Assembly (NCBI GenBank): GCA_013396915.1 | Contig: VWZL01002016.1 | Coordinates: 124,001-188,000, forward strand | Origin: Stercorarius parasiticus | Lineage: Eukaryota > Chordata > Aves > Charadriiformes > Stercorariidae | Reading direction: 5' to 3' | Length of the DNA stretch: 64,000 nucleotides | In this document: positions 60,601 to 64,000 of the stretch, one piece after another | How positions within the stretch are numbered: position 1 is the stretch's first letter | Layout: the number at the start of each line of letters is the position of its first letter | Notes under the pieces: generated by a model | The model's input: the letters and a program-made list of their open reading frames with translations, nothing else | Database searches by the model: none | What the model was told of the DNA's origin: nothing | Translations under genes and position numbers: made by a program

Positions 60601-61670
60601 TTATTTATGCAGGTGCAAAGTGCTTCATGTGTGTGTACCCTGGCCTAGGTGAATGCAGACTCTTACTTGGAAGCCATTTGAAAAATACCACTGATTTGTT
60701 TTATTTTTTTGCCAGCAAGGGTTGGTCACGGGGTCAACATATGGGACTGATTTAGGGCATTATTCAAATGAGCACCCTGCCACTGCTTTCTTGCTCTCTC
60801 CCAAACCAGCAGTAAAATATTTCATCCGTCAAAGCACCAGTCATTTTGGTAGAAGATACATCCTAATCCACAGTTGGTGAGTTACACCTTGATGATTTAT
60901 CCAGACTAGCTGCTTCTCCATTCCCTGAAATCTTCCCCATGTTGTTATTTAAAAAGTATGACAATACATATAGCATACAAAAATGTGAGCATGCATTTGT
61001 CTGCTTGCATTTGTGTGTTTGTGCTGGTGGTGGGAAGTTTAGTATTATGGATGATCTCACGTTACAAAATTCATCTCTGCATATATGTTTTGCTAATGCT
61101 CTGGAGTGTTCAGATCAGTGTTCTGGCAAGGTCAGTGGCTGGGATTAAAATATTCTAAATTGTTAAAATGGATGTGATTTAAAAATACCTCCTCCCTCCT
61201 AGCAGTTTGTAAAATATTCCCCAAATGCTGGAGAAAAGGCAGAAGCAGGAACGTAAATTTTCAGTGATTATATAACCTGTTGTTCACTAGAGCCACAGTA
61301 AAGTCCTCCTCCCGAATACCGAAATGCCGTCTGGAAGGAATCTGCCCTTTCTGGAGATCTCATGCTGCTTTGTGCTTACAGCAGGGGAAAAAATGATTTG
61401 ACAAATTGCAGGTCATAGCAAATGGAAGAGTGTAGTAAAGGTTGAATTCAAGCACTTCCCACAAAAAGCTAATAGTTATATAATAACAACATCTTGCTCA
61501 GAACGTGATGATGAGTAGCAATGAGAAACCCAAGGAGAAATCGAAGACAAATCTGCTACTGTCCACCTGTGGGGTGAAACTTGGCCAAACTTTGGAAGAA
61601 AACTAGAGCAGCTGGACTTGGTTAGGGCCATAATAGACAGGTCAGATATCTATGGTTTTGGGTTTCCTTG
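57605..61670. other. unique sequence, no gene seen
   Basis: Frames up to 105 codons (58405-58722, plus) occur, with no recognisable domain and no identified repeat. Confidence 0.5.
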
Positions 61671-61742
61671 TGTGTATGCAGACACATGCACAAACATGTG
61701 CAGAAACATGCACACTATGTGCATACTGTACGCGTACTGTGA
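61671..61742 (+). repeat. CA/TG-rich alternating purine-pyrimidine tract
   Basis: Repeated acatgtgc/acatgcac units with short internal palindromes (gcacaaacatgtgc, gtacgcgtac). It is a degenerate microsatellite-like tract with left-handed-DNA potential. Confidence 0.6.
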
Positions 61743-62220
61743 ACAACAAAAAAAAGTTTACTGGAGAAATTAATAATCTAGACAACTATTGTAGCTGCAG
61801 TACCTCACTTTCAGATATCTCAGGCTAGAAGAGATAAATCCCACCCAAAATTACTTTATTTTTATCAATACTTTTCCCTGATCAATTGTACCGGTGCTTA
61901 TAATTTATAAACTGTGTTCTGTGCTTCTGCAGGTGATGCGTTTCTATACTTTCTGTGTTCTTGAGTATAAGAAGACTCTTCTTTAAATGGTAGCCTTTAC
62001 AAATATATAATATGAACCTCACTGTTATTCCACCGTTACCTTGGAAAGGGGGTAGCGAGAGTCCAGTATTTTATTTTTGGGTGCCAGGTACTTGAGTTTG
62101 GGTATCACTACAGGCCTGGGCATTGGTACAGCCAATGATGCTGCTTCACAGAACAGCCTCAGTTTCCCTTTGGGAGTGTGGTAGCAGGTGCCAGGGCAAG
62201 TCCTCACATGAGGACAAGTC

Positions 62221-62257
62221 CAAGACCTCTTGGACATCATCTGTTTCCTATAATGCC
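62221..62257 (+). repeat. 37-bp diverged repeat, copy A
   Basis: This segment agrees with 63157-63193 at 32 of 37 positions, ungapped (shared cores: atcatctgtttcc and taatgcc). The pair is in the same orientation, 936 bp apart. Flanks show no clear similarity. It may be two members of an unrecognised repeat family or a decayed local duplication. Confidence 0.6.
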
Positions 62258-62259
62258 AT

Positions 62260-63150
62260 TCTCACCTCCTTCAGTCCCTGTTCAGCTCCCCAGCACACAA
62301 AGCAGAGGATCTCTGAGAATGGCCTGGAGTGAATTGCCTGATCCAGCTCACAGGCATCCTGTCAAGCCATGTACTTATAAGTAGATGAACTGTTTCCACA
62401 GCTTTACAGATGCTTAAAAAGAGATCTTCAAATCTTAAAGGAAAGTGAGAAGCTGCATGTTTTGTTGCCTAGCTTCCCCCACAGAAAAAGAATAATGTGC
62501 ACAGAAAAAAGCCAACACATTGCTTAGTTTACAAACTTTCACCATGGGATAGAGCAGTTATGGGCATGCACTTAATTTACGTTCTCCCCCACAATGAATG
62601 AACACACAGGGGACAGGAAACTCAGCACTGATTGATGTGAAAACTTACAGCATATAAAATAACCCACTGAAAACTCCCCTTCCCTAAATCAGCTAATGTG
62701 AGGCTCTCCCAAACGTGCAAGAGAGTAATCAGCTTCCTAATAACTTTATTTGAGCCATGGGACAAGGAGATATATGATTATTATCTACCTTGTTTCATTT
62801 ATATGGTACCTGATAGCGTGCTCCATCCTATCCCTAAAAATCACTGGGAATACTGTTACATAGCTTTTTTTCATATAGGTCTTTGCTCATTAGTCCTTCT
62901 TTCTCTTTCTTTTTTCTCTCCTTCCACCATCAACTCTAACCAGTAAATCTCTCCTACTCTTTCTCATTTTCTGTTTGAATCTCTATCACTACCTGATTAT
63001 ATTCAGGTTAGTTTGCAGAGATACTGGACATGTATATAGAGAAAAAGAAGGAGGAAAGACATGGTGGCAACCCATGAAGGCAAGGTTTGGAGGCTTCCCT
63101 GCTGGTTCCTGAATGAGACAGCAGCAAAGAAGCCTTTGCTTACACAGAGA
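62260..63150. other. unique sequence, no gene seen
   Basis: Only short frames (up to 82 codons, 62698-62946 plus) without a recognisable domain. A C/T-rich stretch lies at about 62895-62930. Confidence 0.5.
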
Positions 63151-63156
63151 TGTGTC

Positions 63157-63193
63157 AAAGACCCCTTGGATATCATCTGTTTCCAGTAATGCC
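63157..63193 (+). repeat. 37-bp diverged repeat, copy B
   Basis: Partner of 62221-62257 (32 of 37 identical). Both lie in open frames in the same register (KTSWTSSVSYNA against KTPWISSVSSNA), but each frame is short and otherwise unrelated, so shared coding origin is not shown. Confidence 0.6.
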
Positions 63194-63194
63194 C

Positions 63195-64000
63195 TGCCAG
63201 GTGATTTCTCACAGGAGGTTCATTTCCTGCTTGCAGAGGTGCTTGAAGAGGGAGATTTTCTTCAAGCTAAAACAATGGTCCCAATGAAACCTGTCTTGGA
63301 AAACAGTATAATAATTCCACAAAAGAAAAAAGCTGGTGGGCATCTTGAGGATGGATTTTTTTCACAGTGCTCCGGATCGGTGCATGAATAGGTTGCTGAA
63401 GGTTAACTATGCTCCAGGAGTGGTCTTTCCTCAACAGACATCTGTGTTTCTGTCATAATTCACTAGGATGTCAGGAGTTTAAAAGAACAGCCTAAATTTC
63501 CAAACACTTGTTCTTACACAAATAACTTGTGCAGACCAAAGCTGTCCAATAATTAAGACTTCCATTAAGATTAAAAAACAAATAAGACAGTCCCATTGAA
63601 CAGTAGTATCAAATGGGTGGGAGGGCAAGGCTTGTATCTTTGGCGATGTTTGTGCTGTGGGACGTGGGAGTGCATCCCAGATCCAAATTTGGAGCAACTT
63701 CATGGAACCATGGACATCTCCATCCTCTCCTCCCTCTATCCTGACAAACTGGCAATCAGACTGCCACAGAGCCCCACTCTCTAGATGTGGCCATTGAGTA
63801 CTTGTCAGGGAATTAAAGGATGGCAATTATGTGGGATGTGGGGCTCAGACTCCTCTTCTAGGAACACAGCTCTAATTACAGAGCTAGATTTTTTGTCTTA
63901 TTTACAGACATATTTCATTAAGAGTAATTCATTTAGCGCTGGTAGAGTAGCTCCAAAGTAAAACGTGTAACTGGGAGCAGAATTTAGGATCAGGATTTAA
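63195..64000. other. unique sequence, no gene seen
   Basis: A 115-codon minus frame (63479-63826) has no recognisable domain. Nothing else was recognised before the window ends. Confidence 0.45.

Noticed and set aside
1..64000. Endogenous retrovirus, CRISPR array, tRNA, rRNA, or bacterial operon
   Set aside because: I saw no LTR pairs, primer-binding site, gag/pol blocks other than CR1-type RT, spaced direct-repeat arrays, cloverleaf genes or tightly packed coding frames.

Overview
This 64 kb window looks like non-coding nuclear DNA from a bird: a gene desert, or the inside of very large introns. The evidence is the repeat content. It carries several copies of the CR1 LINE with the bird-type 3' end, an ATTCTATG octamer array preceded by a conserved 3' tail. 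It also carries older sauropsid-type CR1 remnants, scattered A/C-rich low-complexity tracts, and base composition that looks AT-leaning by eye (not counted). I found no bacterial, phage, plasmid, CRISPR, rRNA or tRNA features. No conserved host protein exon could be recognised, and the species cannot be named from what is visible.

Layout. 1-8.8 kb is unique AT-rich sequence with small low-complexity tracts and one ancient palindromic repeat. 8.81-9.68 kb is a fairly young CR1 on the minus strand with a recognisable end of its reverse transcriptase. 9.7-18.8 kb is unique sequence holding several degraded palindromic repeats (about 12.0-12.75 kb), a purine-rich block (13.91-14.54 kb) and a 198-codon open frame of unknown meaning (16.03-16.63 kb). 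18.78-19.38 kb is a second minus-strand CR1. 20.1-20.95 kb looks like regulatory sequence, but only on motif content. A CR1 scrap lies at 27.15 kb. Around 34.8-36.6 kb there is a G-quadruplex-type tract, a small tandem duplication and an unexplained 32-bp repeat pair 1.7 kb apart.

The clearest regulatory feature is an isolated CpG island at 39.6-40.02 kb with an NRF1-like site, a candidate promoter for an unidentified transcript. 43.31-43.74 kb holds two CR1 3' ends pointing away from each other. 47.2-48.3 kb and 49.55-50.4 kb hold very old CR1/L3-like remnants on opposite strands. 51.56-52.10 kb is a young plus-strand CR1. The last 12 kb has an AT-rich hairpin region (57.36-57.60 kb), an unassigned 88-codon open frame (54.94-55.20 kb, minus) and a diverged 37-bp repeat pair (62.2 and 63.2 kb).

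No genes act together here. What can be supported is layered retroposition: ancient sauropsid CR1 and palindromic repeats, then avian CR1 insertions, in otherwise unique sequence with one probable promoter. Repeat assignments rest on recalled consensus patterns, not on a database search.
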